Below are positions 26,795-35,843 of a stretch of 59,509 nt of DNA, in pieces. The notes below the pieces were generated by a model. The model was not told where the DNA came from, did not search any database, and saw only the letters and a program-made list of their open reading frames with translations. The translations under genes and the position numbers were made by a program. The first letter of the stretch is position 1. Each line of letters begins with the position of its first letter. The stretch covers positions 1-59,509 of the forward strand of contig SYOC01000111.1 in the NCBI GenBank assembly GCA_005804965.1, written 5' to 3'. The DNA comes from Pseudomonadota bacterium (GTDB lineage: Bacteria; Desulfobacterota; Binatia; Bin18).

Positions 26795-28132
26795 CTATGC
26801 TGCCAAGCGATCAAGCACGACTGGCATGCCTTCGGACGGTGCGAACGTGACCCCGCGTCTGACAACACGCACAGTCCGCCCGGGAGCGGCATGTAAGGTG
26901 ACGCGGGAGAGGACGCGCGCTAGCACGATCTTCATCTCGTAGAGGGCAAACGCCGCGCCCAAGCAGTAGCGGTTGCCGCCACCAAACGGAAAGAACTCAT
27001 ACGGACTCGGTCGCTTCACAAGAAAACGGTCAGGATCGAAGCGTTCTGGTTGCGGCCAGACTGCGGGGTGATGATGCGTGAGATAAATACACGCCGTGGC
27101 GACGACACCAGCAGGTAACTCGCGCCCGCCGATGCGTACGGGTTCGCGGACATAGCGGCCAACGACCGGCACGATGGGAGTCAAGCGTTGCGCTTCTTTA
27201 ATAACGGCGTCGAGATAGTCGAGCTTCTGCAAGTGTTGCGGCTGCACCGGGTCAGCACCGACAACTTGGTGGAGTTCGGCTTTGAGCTTGTCCACGATTT
27301 CTGGCCGTTGGAGCAGATGATGAAACGTCCACGAAAGCGAGGTGGCCGTTGTTTCGTGACCAGCCACCAGCATAGTCACCAGTTCGTCCCGCAGCTCAAT
27401 GTCCGTGAGCGGCTGGCCTTGCTCGTCCCGTGCCTCAATCAACATCGAGAGAATATCCGTGCGCCCGGCAGCACCGGCGGCTCGACGTTGGCTGATTGCC
27501 TCATAGAGTGCTTGGTCTACTTCTCCGATGAGTTGCATGAGCCGTTGCCGATTGGTGAAGGGACCGAGCAGCCGAGGAAACCAGGGAATCAGGTTGAGGG
27601 GATTAGTACCGAGCGACAGAAGTTCGATAAGCAACGCTCGCAGGTGCGAGAACTGCGCGCCTTCTTCAATGCCGAAGACCGTGCGTAGAATGACATTCAG
27701 GGTGATTTCTTGCATCTCCGCTTGCATTGGGAACGCACGTCCCACCGGCCAGCGGTTGATCGTCTGGTCAGTGATATCAGCCATAATCGTGCTGTACGCC
27801 TGCATCCGCTCGCCATGAAACGGCGGCATCAAGAGCTTGCGTTCTTGGGCGTGGCGTGCACCGTCGAGTACAAGAACGGAGTGCTGTCCGACCAGCGGTT
27901 GAACGATAGCACGAGTCTGCCCGGCTGGCATTTTCTCGGGATCACTGGTGAAGATATCTTTGACCGCCTCGGGGCTGCTAAAGAACACCAGCGGTGGATT
28001 GGCAGGAAGACGCACGGTGAAGCAGTCGCCGTAATGCCGTGCCGCCTGTTGCATGAATGGAATGGGGCGGAACAGCCAGTGGAGCAGTTGGATACTCGAA
28101 GGCAGCTTTGGGCCGGATGGTGTAGATATCAT
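26795..28132 (-). CDS. cytochrome P450
   Basis: Heme motif FPFGGGNRYCLGAAFA; AGHETTATSLSW I-helix; EAQRLTPIVP ExxR motif. Confidence 0.95.
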   Translation of the reverse strand: MISTPSGPKLPSSIQLLHWLFRPIPFMQQAARHYGDCFTVRLPANPPLVFFSSPEAVKDIFTSDPEKMPAGQTRAIVQPLVGQHSVLVLDGARHAQERKLLMPPFHGERMQAYSTIMADITDQTINRWPVGRAFPMQAEMQEITLNVILRTVFGIEEGAQFSHLRALLIELLSLGTNPLNLIPWFPRLLGPFTNRQRLMQLIGEVDQALYEAISQRRAAGAAGRTDILSMLIEARDEQGQPLTDIELRDELVTMLVAGHETTATSLSWTFHHLLQRPEIVDKLKAELHQVVGADPVQPQHLQKLDYLDAVIKEAQRLTPIVPVVGRYVREPVRIGGRELPAGVVATACIYLTHHHPAVWPQPERFDPDRFLVKRPSPYEFFPFGGGNRYCLGAAFALYEMKIVLARVLSRVTLHAAPGRTVRVVRRGVTFAPSEGMPVVLDRLAA

Positions 28133-28335
28133 GCCAAACAGCCTAGAAAACTGTCGCTGGGCGGGCAAGCCCAGATGGGGATGGGCAAAAAATAAAGAGA
28201 ACAGATCGTCAAGCAAGCGCTACGCTTCTCGGCAGGATCAAGGCAGGGATCTGGGGCATTCATTCCTCAGCGACCTTAGCGTACAGGTAAACGAGCCCGT
28301 CATTTCGCGAACAGACACAAAAGGAGGAGATAAAC

Positions 28336-29049
28336 ATGGCTCATGATCGTGTAGCAGTCGTAGCTGGTGTCGGTCCAGGCATCGGCGCACGGTTCGTAGA
28401 AACATTCGCGCAAGAAGGGTATCGCGTTGTCGCGCTCGCCCGCAGTGCCGATAATCTTGCTGTCATCCGTGCTGGGCTGGGAGCGCTGGCAGATCGCTGC
28501 GTCTTCTGGCCGACCGATATTACCGATCAAGCGCAGGTGACGCAGATGTTCGCTCGCGTGCGCAGCGAGTTGGGACCCGTCAATCTACTCATTTGCAATT
28601 CCGGCGGCGGCGCGAAACGCGGCTCGTTTCTCACCGTCACCCCGGACGATTTCATGAAGAACCTGCGCGGCGGCGTTTTTGGTCCATTCCTATGCGCCAA
28701 GGAAGCGATTCCCGATATGCTTGCTCACGGTGGTGGCACGGTCGTCTACATCGGCGCGACCAGTTCCGTGAAGGGCTACGCGAAGTCCTCAGCTTTCGCG
28801 ACAGGAAAATTTGCTCTTCGTGCCTTGGCTCAGTGTAATGCCCGTGAGTTCGGGGCGCAGGGTATCCACGTGTTTCACGTCATTATCGACGGTGGCATCG
28901 ACGATATTCCATTGGGAGAAGACCGTGCGGTGCAGCCCGGCATGCTCGACTCGCGCTCAATCGCTCGCGTCGTCGCGCAAGGCGTTGCCCAACCCCGTGA
29001 CACCTGGATGCATGAGATTGACATTCGTCCATCGGTGGAAAATTTCTGA
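28336..29049 (+). CDS. short-chain dehydrogenase/reductase family protein
   Basis: VAVVAGVGPGIGARFVETFAQEGYRVVALARS N-terminal Rossmann motif; lacks a clear YxxxK. Confidence 0.85.
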   Translation: MAHDRVAVVAGVGPGIGARFVETFAQEGYRVVALARSADNLAVIRAGLGALADRCVFWPTDITDQAQVTQMFARVRSELGPVNLLICNSGGGAKRGSFLTVTPDDFMKNLRGGVFGPFLCAKEAIPDMLAHGGGTVVYIGATSSVKGYAKSSAFATGKFALRALAQCNAREFGAQGIHVFHVIIDGGIDDIPLGEDRAVQPGMLDSRSIARVVAQGVAQPRDTWMHEIDIRPSVENF

Positions 29050-29089
29050 ACAGTCGCCCTGATTACCATACTCACCTAGGAGGTTTCCC

Positions 29090-29899
29090 ATGTCAGAAAC
29101 ACACGCGCACTTTACCGGGTCAATTCCAGAAATCTACGATCGCCATCTCGGTCCAGTCATTTTCTCTCCGTATGCCATAGATCTTGCTCGTCGCCTCGCT
29201 CCTCTCGCAAACGGCCCGGTGCTAGAAACCGCTTGCGGCACCGGCATCCTCACCCAGCAGTTATGTACACAACTCCCTGCCACCGCACCTCTGACGGCCA
29301 CGGACCTCAACCCACCGATGATCGACTATGCTCGTGCGAAGTTGAGTGACGCTGGGCGAGTGACTTGGCAACAAGCGGACGCAGCCGCATTACCATTCGC
29401 GGCAGCAACGTTCGCTGCTGTCGCTTGTCAATTCGGCGTGATGTTCGTACCCGACAAGCCAGCATTCTTTCGTGAGGCACGCCGGGTACTGCAAGAAGGT
29501 GGAGTATTCGCCTTTAACGTCTGGGATAGCTTGGCGCAAAACCCGTTCGCCCGCCTTGCCCACGAGACGATCAGCGGATTCTTTCCCGTCAACCCACCTC
29601 CCTTTTTCCAGATTCCTTTTGGCTTCCACGATGCCGACGTTCTTCGCAATTTCTTGACCGCAAACGGCTTTGACCATGTGGAGATTGAGCGCGTCAGCCG
29701 CGAGACGGTGAGTCCATCGGCAGAGTCGTTCGCTACTGGGCTGGTGCGAGGAACGCCTGTCAGCAACGCGATTCAGGAACGTGGGGCGTCTTTCGAGGAT
29801 ATCGTCGCGGCGGTGGCGGCGGCACTCACGCGTGAAGGCGGAGCCCAGCCGTTTCGCTCCACCATGCGAGCCGTTGTAGTCACGGCACGCGCAAAATAA
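29090..29899 (+). CDS. class I SAM-dependent methyltransferase
   Basis: VLETACGTGILTQQL...TATDLNPPMIDYARAKL...CQFGVMFVPDKPAFFREARRVLQEGGVFAFNVWD; RBS ctaggaggtttccc. Confidence 0.92.
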   Translation: MSETHAHFTGSIPEIYDRHLGPVIFSPYAIDLARRLAPLANGPVLETACGTGILTQQLCTQLPATAPLTATDLNPPMIDYARAKLSDAGRVTWQQADAAALPFAAATFAAVACQFGVMFVPDKPAFFREARRVLQEGGVFAFNVWDSLAQNPFARLAHETISGFFPVNPPPFFQIPFGFHDADVLRNFLTANGFDHVEIERVSRETVSPSAESFATGLVRGTPVSNAIQERGASFEDIVAAVAAALTREGGAQPFRSTMRAVVVTARAK

Positions 29900-29974
29900 A
29901 GCGAAAGAGGGCAGCAGCTTCCCCCTGTTTACGGCAGGCGTCTTGAGCGGACGCCTCGCCTGCACCCACTTGTG

Positions 29975-30613
29975 TCACAGAAAAGTTTCTCCGCGTCGAA
30001 TATGCTCGATCCACACACGCTTCGCGCCTAAGGCCAACAGGCGTGCGTTTTCTGGATCATCCAGCGCCAGGACTGGTTTTCCCCAGGACACGACTTCGTC
30101 ACACAGCTGCTCAAGCCGGCCTCGTGGTGTGGCATGAGCAATCAGGAGTGCATCCGCCAGCGCAGCAACGAAGCGATTGCGCTCCAGCGCGTGCTGCGTC
30201 GTGGTTTCTTGCTGTGCAGAGGAAAACGGGGAGAGCAACAATAAATGCTCTCGCGCCAATGCCGCTTTCCATGCGCTGCTGAGACGCAGACGGTCCAGGC
30301 TTCGTGCAGGACACAAGATGACTGATGCGCCGTGCTGGAGAAGCGTCGTCAGACACTCTTTCTCCATAGGCGAGTGAAACCCGCTCAGCACAGTTACCCC
30401 AGCCTCACTCAATGCCCGGGCGAGATCATACGTGCGTAAAATAATGGCTTCAGAACATTGCACGGAACAAAACAGTGCCACGACAGGCTTACGACGTAGC
30501 AGTGCCAGCGACCCGCGCGCCGTGAGTATCGCTGGAATCTGGTCCGCAAGATGCAGAAAAAGAGAAGGCGGGTAGGCGGGGTCCGTGCTAGGGATACGCA
30601 TCAACTCATCCAT
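29975..30613 (-). CDS. DprA/Smf-like Rossmann-fold protein (short, stand-alone)
   Basis: YPPSLFLHLADQIPAILTARGSLALLRRKPVVALFCSVQCSE...ALSEAGVTVLSGFHSPMEKECLTTLLQHGASVILCPARSL...RNRFVAALADALLIAHATPRGRLEQLCDEVVSWGKPVLAL. Confidence 0.75.
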   Translation of the reverse strand: MDELMRIPSTDPAYPPSLFLHLADQIPAILTARGSLALLRRKPVVALFCSVQCSEAIILRTYDLARALSEAGVTVLSGFHSPMEKECLTTLLQHGASVILCPARSLDRLRLSSAWKAALAREHLLLLSPFSSAQQETTTQHALERNRFVAALADALLIAHATPRGRLEQLCDEVVSWGKPVLALDDPENARLLALGAKRVWIEHIRRGETFL

Positions 30614-30700
30614 AGCAACAGGATGAGCATAGGAGGCTGTCTCTTGTCAAGGAGAAGAGGAAAGCGAATGACTAGAACCTCTCCCTAAGCCTCCTAATGC

Positions 30701-30769
30701 TGTCATTCTGAGCCGTGTCAGCGGCGAAGAGTCTCGCTTTGAGATCCTTCGCTGCGCTCAGGATGACAT
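30701..30769. repeat. dispersed palindromic repeat, family 2
   Basis: TGTCATTCTGAGCC...GAGATCCTTCGCTGCGCTCAGGATGACA; similar sequences at 8678-8720 and 34563-34635. Confidence 0.65.
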
Positions 30770-30944
30770 GGCCGTGGAGTTTAGGGATGACTTCTAGGGT
30801 GGAGATCACCCCCGCCCATCTGGTGACTGAAGCCGGCGATGGCGGTGAACATGATGGCGGCCAGCTGGTGCGTTTTGGCTTGCGCCACTTCGGCTATAGC
30901 AAAGATCCCTTCAGGCGTCCCCTCTCCTCCGGGAGCGTTGTCCG

Positions 30945-33125
30945 TTAAAACTCGTAGGCCATCGCCAACCCACCGTAGGCGTTGAAGTCCGGTGCTGGCT
31001 CAAAGAATCTGTTTGCAGCGGCATTGAGTCGCACGAGACCGTTGTAACGTTCATTGGTCAAGTTATTAAGCCCGACAAACGGTGCGAGCCGGATGCTGCC
31101 AAGGTTCACCTCATAACCGAAGCGGAGATTCAGCACGGTGTAGGCGTCATTCTGAAAGGTGTTGGCGTCGTTGGCAAAGAAGTGATCCACAAAGAAGATG
31201 TTGAACGCGCCGTACAGCCCGGAGCGGTGCGAGTACAACAGCTCGGTGAACAGTTGATTGGGCGGAATGCCAGGCTCGTCGTTGTCACTGAAGTCGCTCG
31301 TTGAAGTTCGATAGCGGTCAAAGCTGGCCTCTAAATAGGTATACGCCAGCGACCAGACCAAGTTTTGCATGATGGGATAATCGAAGTGAAACTCTACGCC
31401 ACGCCGCGTCGAGCGCCCGGCATTGCGAAAGAAGGTGCGTCCCGATGACCCCTCGAATTGAATCAGTTCGTCATCCAACACGATCCAGAACAAGGCCACG
31501 TCATAGGAGAGGCGATCAAGTACGGTACCACGTGCGCCGACTTCGTAGTTAATGGCCTTTTGCGGCTCGATGTCTGGGTTGAAGCCGCCACCTTCATTGG
31601 GGTTGGCAAACTCAGTCGTCGTCGGCACTTGAAACGCTGTGGACACGTTGCCGTACAAAGTTAGGAACGACCACGGGCTATAAAGAATGCCGCCCATAGG
31701 ACTGAGCTGGGTCATGGTGCGGCTGCCAGACTCGTTGCCATCAGAAAGGAACTGATCCTCCACGCCAAATTCTATGCTGTCGTAACGCAGGCCAAAACTG
31801 AGTTGAAGATTGTCCTGTAAGTAGAATTCATCGCGTATGAACGGCCCAATGCTCGTCACATCCTCGTCTTGGTGGAAACGCTTCTTGCCGCGATTATCGT
31901 TCAGATTATTGAAGCGTCGCCGATTATCGAGCTGGTATTGCGTATCGAGACCGATGATCAAGCGATTGCGAAACCCGCCAATCGGCGTGTCGATACTGTA
32001 TTTCACGCCGCCACCAACGCCGAAGCGATCAAACACCACGATACCGCCACCTGCACTGGGAAAGATGGGCAATTTGCCTGTGAATTGGCGAAACATCGAG
32101 TACTGTGTGATAGTGAGTTCGTGCCCGGGCAAGATCTCATGACGATACACGAACCCCAATTTGCCCTGACGGAGCCGCTCTCCTGCATCTTGGATCACGT
32201 TGACATCCCGCGCTTGGCGGCGATTGGCCGCGACTTGCAGTACCGTCAACCCACCAGCGTCTTCCGCCAGCGGCGCATCGGTAAAGGTCAGCAGCGTGGT
32301 CAGATCCGCCTGCTCAGAAATCGTGTAGCGGAGTTTGCCATTGGCAATAACATTCTGCGCACGGCTCTGATCGCGAAAGCCATTGATGGTGAAATAAGAG
32401 GTATTGAAAAAATAATTGAGCTTGCCGATCTGTCCGCCAGCTTTGGTCTGATATTTCTGCATGCCGAAATAGCCGCCCGTCAAGCGGGTTTCGAGAAACG
32501 GACGCGCAGGACCATCTTCGGTGATGATATTGATGACCCCGCCCGAAGCGTTACCATAGAGTGAGGACACCGGTCCCCGCAGGACTTCGATGCGTTGCAC
32601 CGCACCTAAGTCGAGAGTGTCGATTTCTGTCTGTCCATCGGGCGACGTTTCCGGCAGGCCATCGACGATCAATTTAATCTCGCGGATGCCGAAGGCAGCC
32701 CGTGTGCCGAACCCGCGAATCGACAAGCGCTGATCTTGTGCGAAGTTGAAATTATTCTGAGGAAACACACCTGGCACGCGGCTCAACGATTCATCAAGGG
32801 TAATGGTCGGCTGTCCGAGTTGGATATCACTCTGCTCGACAACACTTACCGCCGCTGGCACCTCAGTAATCGGCGTATCGCTTCGCGTGGCCGAGACCAC
32901 CACCGGAGGCAGCGTCGTTGTCGTTGTCTTCTCTTCTGTAGATACGGTCGCGCTTGCTTGTGTCGCTGCACCTTGCTCCGCTGTGGTTGGAGGCGAGGCT
33001 GGCGGTGTTTGGTCTTGCGCCCAACTCTGCTCCCAGAGGAACACAGCAAGAAAGAGGATCGCAAGAGTCGGTTGACGCAATTGGCGATTCGCTTGGGGGT
33101 TCCGGTTGTATTGGTGGATAGACAT
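30945..33125 (-). CDS. TonB-dependent receptor
   Basis: Signal peptide; TTLPPVVVSATRSDTPITEVPAAVSVV TonB box/plug; RIEVLRGPVSSLYGNASGGVINIITEDG; ends YGGLAMAYEF. Confidence 0.95.
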   Translation of the reverse strand: MSIHQYNRNPQANRQLRQPTLAILFLAVFLWEQSWAQDQTPPASPPTTAEQGAATQASATVSTEEKTTTTTLPPVVVSATRSDTPITEVPAAVSVVEQSDIQLGQPTITLDESLSRVPGVFPQNNFNFAQDQRLSIRGFGTRAAFGIREIKLIVDGLPETSPDGQTEIDTLDLGAVQRIEVLRGPVSSLYGNASGGVINIITEDGPARPFLETRLTGGYFGMQKYQTKAGGQIGKLNYFFNTSYFTINGFRDQSRAQNVIANGKLRYTISEQADLTTLLTFTDAPLAEDAGGLTVLQVAANRRQARDVNVIQDAGERLRQGKLGFVYRHEILPGHELTITQYSMFRQFTGKLPIFPSAGGGIVVFDRFGVGGGVKYSIDTPIGGFRNRLIIGLDTQYQLDNRRRFNNLNDNRGKKRFHQDEDVTSIGPFIRDEFYLQDNLQLSFGLRYDSIEFGVEDQFLSDGNESGSRTMTQLSPMGGILYSPWSFLTLYGNVSTAFQVPTTTEFANPNEGGGFNPDIEPQKAINYEVGARGTVLDRLSYDVALFWIVLDDELIQFEGSSGRTFFRNAGRSTRRGVEFHFDYPIMQNLVWSLAYTYLEASFDRYRTSTSDFSDNDEPGIPPNQLFTELLYSHRSGLYGAFNIFFVDHFFANDANTFQNDAYTVLNLRFGYEVNLGSIRLAPFVGLNNLTNERYNGLVRLNAAANRFFEPAPDFNAYGGLAMAYEF

Positions 33126-33188
33126 GGACTTTTCTTTATGACCTTCTCGCGTAGAGGGCAACAGCCTCGACCGCAGAGACTCGCTTGC

Positions 33189-33217
33189 TTGACTCTTGCC
33201 ACAGGTCCGGCCATAGT
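33189..33217 (+). promoter_or_regulatory. candidate sigma70-type promoter
   Basis: TTGACT-N17-CATAGT, 20 nt before the ATG at 33238. Confidence 0.4.
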
Positions 33218-33237
33218 TGCGGCGCGGAGTAGGAACG

Positions 33238-33582
33238 ATGAATATCCAGATTTTTGGCGTTAACAAATGCGCTGAGACTCGCAAAGCACAGCGGTTCTTT
33301 AAGGAGCGCGGCATTCGCTTTCAGTTCGTCGATTTAGCTGAGAAAGGGCTTTCGAAAGGCGAGCTGCGGTCGGTGGCAGCAAAAACGCAATTGGAACCAT
33401 TGCTCGACCGCGCCAGTCCGCGCTTTGCGGCAAAAGGGTTGACCCACGCTTGGCTCGACGCACCCAAGATCGAAGGTCTGCTCCTCGATGATCCACTGCT
33501 CTTCCGCACCCCTATCGTTCGTAACGGCAAAGACGCGACGGTAGGGTATTGCCCGGAGGTGTGGAAAACTTGGCAGTCTTGA
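33238..33582 (+). CDS. ArsC/Spx-family thioredoxin-fold protein
   Basis: MNIQIFGVNKCAETRKAQRFFKERGIRFQFVDLAEKGLSKGEL...LLLDDPLLFRTPIVRNGKDATVGYCPEVWKTW. Confidence 0.92.
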   Translation: MNIQIFGVNKCAETRKAQRFFKERGIRFQFVDLAEKGLSKGELRSVAAKTQLEPLLDRASPRFAAKGLTHAWLDAPKIEGLLLDDPLLFRTPIVRNGKDATVGYCPEVWKTWQS

Positions 33583-33658
33583 GCGAGGGGGGGTGCATGT
33601 GTCAGCCATTGCCACCTTTTCTGATGCGGCATATATCTCTCGCGGGAGAGGAAGAGTT

Positions 33659-34534
33659 ATGCCAGAACGGCACGAACGTATTCTCGATGAAACTGAAGCG
33701 GCGAGCTGGGTACACGACGGGATGACCATTGCCGTGGGGTCGCCGGCTCCGATGATGCTCCTCCGCCACATCATCCGACGTGGCGTCAAAAATCTCACCG
33801 TGGTCGATAGCGGACTGAGTCTCGATCTCCTTATTGCTGCCGGCTGTGTGCGGAAAGTGGTGAGCTATTACGCTGGCGGTGGCTTCGGTGTGCCGGTGGC
33901 ACCATCGTTTCGCCGTGCGGTGGAACGTGGCGAAATCGAAGTGTGGGAGTGTGAAGAAGGTATTCTCACCACCGGCCTGCAAGCTGCGGCTCAAGCCTTA
34001 CCTTTTTTACCTTGGCGTGGTGGTGTTGGCACCTCACTCCCCGAGATCAACCCTGATCTGAAACTGATGCAGGACCCGATTCGCGGCGAAACCTTAATCG
34101 CCGTGCCGCCGATTAAGCCAGATCTCGCGCTGCTCCATGCCGCGACGGCTGATGCGTATGGCAACGTCCAGCATTGTGGTGGTCCAGGGTGGTTAGACCT
34201 GTTCCTCCACCGTGCGGCGGATCGTACTCTCGTGCAAGTCGAGCGCATCATTCCGAATGAAGAAGTGCGTGCGAATCCTTGGGCGACGACCATTGCTGGG
34301 GCCGATGCGATCGTGCGTGCTCCCTACGGCGCACATCCGTTCTACAGCCGTGGGTGCTACGTGCAAGACAATGCCTTCTTGCGGACCTACGTGGAAGCCG
34401 CGACTGCGGCGCAAACAGGAAAACCGGAGTCCCTTCACCAGTATCTGACCTACTATTGTCGCGAACCAGCCACGCATGGCGATTACCTCGAACGGGTTGG
34501 AATAAAGCACTTGCTCGGGCTGTATGAATACTAG
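33659..34534 (+). CDS. CoA-transferase alpha subunit (glutaconate CoA-transferase/IpdA-like)
   Basis: MTIAVGSPAPMMLLRHIIRRGVKNLTVVDSG...ALLHAATADAYGNVQHCGGPGWLDLFLHRAADRTLVQVERI. Confidence 0.88.
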   Translation: MPERHERILDETEAASWVHDGMTIAVGSPAPMMLLRHIIRRGVKNLTVVDSGLSLDLLIAAGCVRKVVSYYAGGGFGVPVAPSFRRAVERGEIEVWECEEGILTTGLQAAAQALPFLPWRGGVGTSLPEINPDLKLMQDPIRGETLIAVPPIKPDLALLHAATADAYGNVQHCGGPGWLDLFLHRAADRTLVQVERIIPNEEVRANPWATTIAGADAIVRAPYGAHPFYSRGCYVQDNAFLRTYVEAATAAQTGKPESLHQYLTYYCREPATHGDYLERVGIKHLLGLYEY

Positions 34535-34656
34535 GAGCCTCTCCGGGGAACAGCGGATGGCATGTCATGTCGAGTGGAGCGAGACATCTTCCTTGAACGG
34601 GTCAGGCAAGATTCTTCGCTACGCTCAGAATGACAATGACAAGGATGAAGAACGTT

Positions 34657-35451
34657 ATGCCCAGTGAATACTCGCCCCAAGAATTGATGGCGATCTTTCT
34701 CGCACGCGACCTTCAGGACGGCGATGTCTTGCGGGTGGGCGTCGCGATGCCGGTCGTGGAAGCTGCGGTGCGCCTCGCCCATATCATGCACGGCCCCAAC
34801 ATGGAGCTGATTTTTTTAGGCGCACGTATGAACGTGGCGCATCTCGATAGCCTTCCCATGCCAGCGTTTGGCTGGGATCGTCGCGTGGTGCGCTGGGCCG
34901 AATCTTACAGCGATAGCGGACATCGCTTTGATCGTATCAAAGACTGGGGGCGACACGTATTTTTCATCGGCGGCGTGCAAGTGGACCCGCATGGTAATAC
35001 CAACCTCATCGGCATTGGTCCGGATTACCATCACCTACGCTTTCGCGGGCCTGGGTCGGTAGGTACGCCGACACTGAGCACTCACGTCGGGCGCTATTAC
35101 ATCGTCCTGAATTCCCACTCGCCACGTATCTTTGTTGAACGCTGCGACTACATTAGCGCGTATGGTTGGGGCACTGGCGGGGCAGATGCGCGGCAGAAGC
35201 TGGGGCTGCCCGGTGGCGGGCCAAAATACTGTGTGACGCCGCTGTGCGTGATGGATTTTACCGAAGACACGAAACACTTGCGTCTTCACTCGACCCATCC
35301 CGGTGTCTTGGCTGCTGAAGTACAGGCCCAGACTGGGTTCTCTTTGGCCACCACGGCAACCCCGGCTCTAACGTCACCCCCGAGCGAGGAAGAGTTGCGG
35401 GTGTTACGCACGCGTGTGGATCTCTCTGGAATGTTACGCCGTTCCGCATAG
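34657..35451 (+). CDS. CoA-transferase beta subunit (IpdB-like)
   Basis: YSPQELMAIFLARDLQDGDVLRVGVAMPVVEAAVRLAHIMHGPNMEL...FFIGGVQVDPHGNTNLIGIG; start uncertain. Confidence 0.85.
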   Translation: MPSEYSPQELMAIFLARDLQDGDVLRVGVAMPVVEAAVRLAHIMHGPNMELIFLGARMNVAHLDSLPMPAFGWDRRVVRWAESYSDSGHRFDRIKDWGRHVFFIGGVQVDPHGNTNLIGIGPDYHHLRFRGPGSVGTPTLSTHVGRYYIVLNSHSPRIFVERCDYISAYGWGTGGADARQKLGLPGGGPKYCVTPLCVMDFTEDTKHLRLHSTHPGVLAAEVQAQTGFSLATTATPALTSPPSEEELRVLRTRVDLSGMLRRSA

Positions 35452-35468
35452 GAGAAAAGGAGCAAACA

Positions 35469-35741
35469 ATGGCGCGACTCAAGATCCTGGACATGGAAAA
35501 AAGGAAGGACCGTCCACGACGCTACACCGGATATCTCTGTACGCTCGGCGGCGGCAAGCAGGTGCATGCCTGGGTCTCGACTGACGAGCTCGACCTCGAA
35601 TTCCACGGTATCGACCTCAAAGCCGTCTGCAAGCTCGCGGTCGAACGCGCTTCTGAAGCCGACCTCGCCAAAGGCGAAGTACTGGTTCCGCGTGCCTTGC
35701 TCATCGAAGTAGAAAAGCAAGAACACGCAGGCGGACGGTGA
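35469..35741 (+). CDS. hypothetical 90-aa protein
   Basis: Start follows ggagaaaaggagcaaaca RBS; no family recognised. Confidence 0.6.
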   Translation: MARLKILDMEKRKDRPRRYTGYLCTLGGGKQVHAWVSTDELDLEFHGIDLKAVCKLAVERASEADLAKGEVLVPRALLIEVEKQEHAGGR

Positions 35742-35758
35742 GCAAGAAGAAGTTTATA

Positions 35759-35843
35759 GGGTTTGTGGGGTTCGAGATCTCGTAAGGTCAGAGCAAAATC
35801 CAACGAACTCAATTAACTCAACAAACCCAACCAACTCAATTAC
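35759..35843. repeat. nonamer-period repeats in inverted arms between convergent genes
   Basis: Minus strand reads TAATTGAGT-TGGTTGGGT-TTGTTGAGT-TAATTGAGT-TCGTTGGAT; left arm GGGTTTGTGGGGTTCGAG on plus strand. Confidence 0.7.

Noticed and set aside
30715-30948. ORF near 30.8 kb (VEITPAHLVTEAGDGGEHDGGQLVRFGLRHFGYSKDPF)
   Set aside because: Short, includes repeat-family-2 sequence, no recognisable domain; perhaps a remnant, not supportable as CDS.
33126-33237. Possible cobalamin riboswitch upstream of the TonB receptor
   Set aside because: No B12-box-like sequence or conserved core found; the space instead holds a plausible promoter for the divergent ArsC-like gene.
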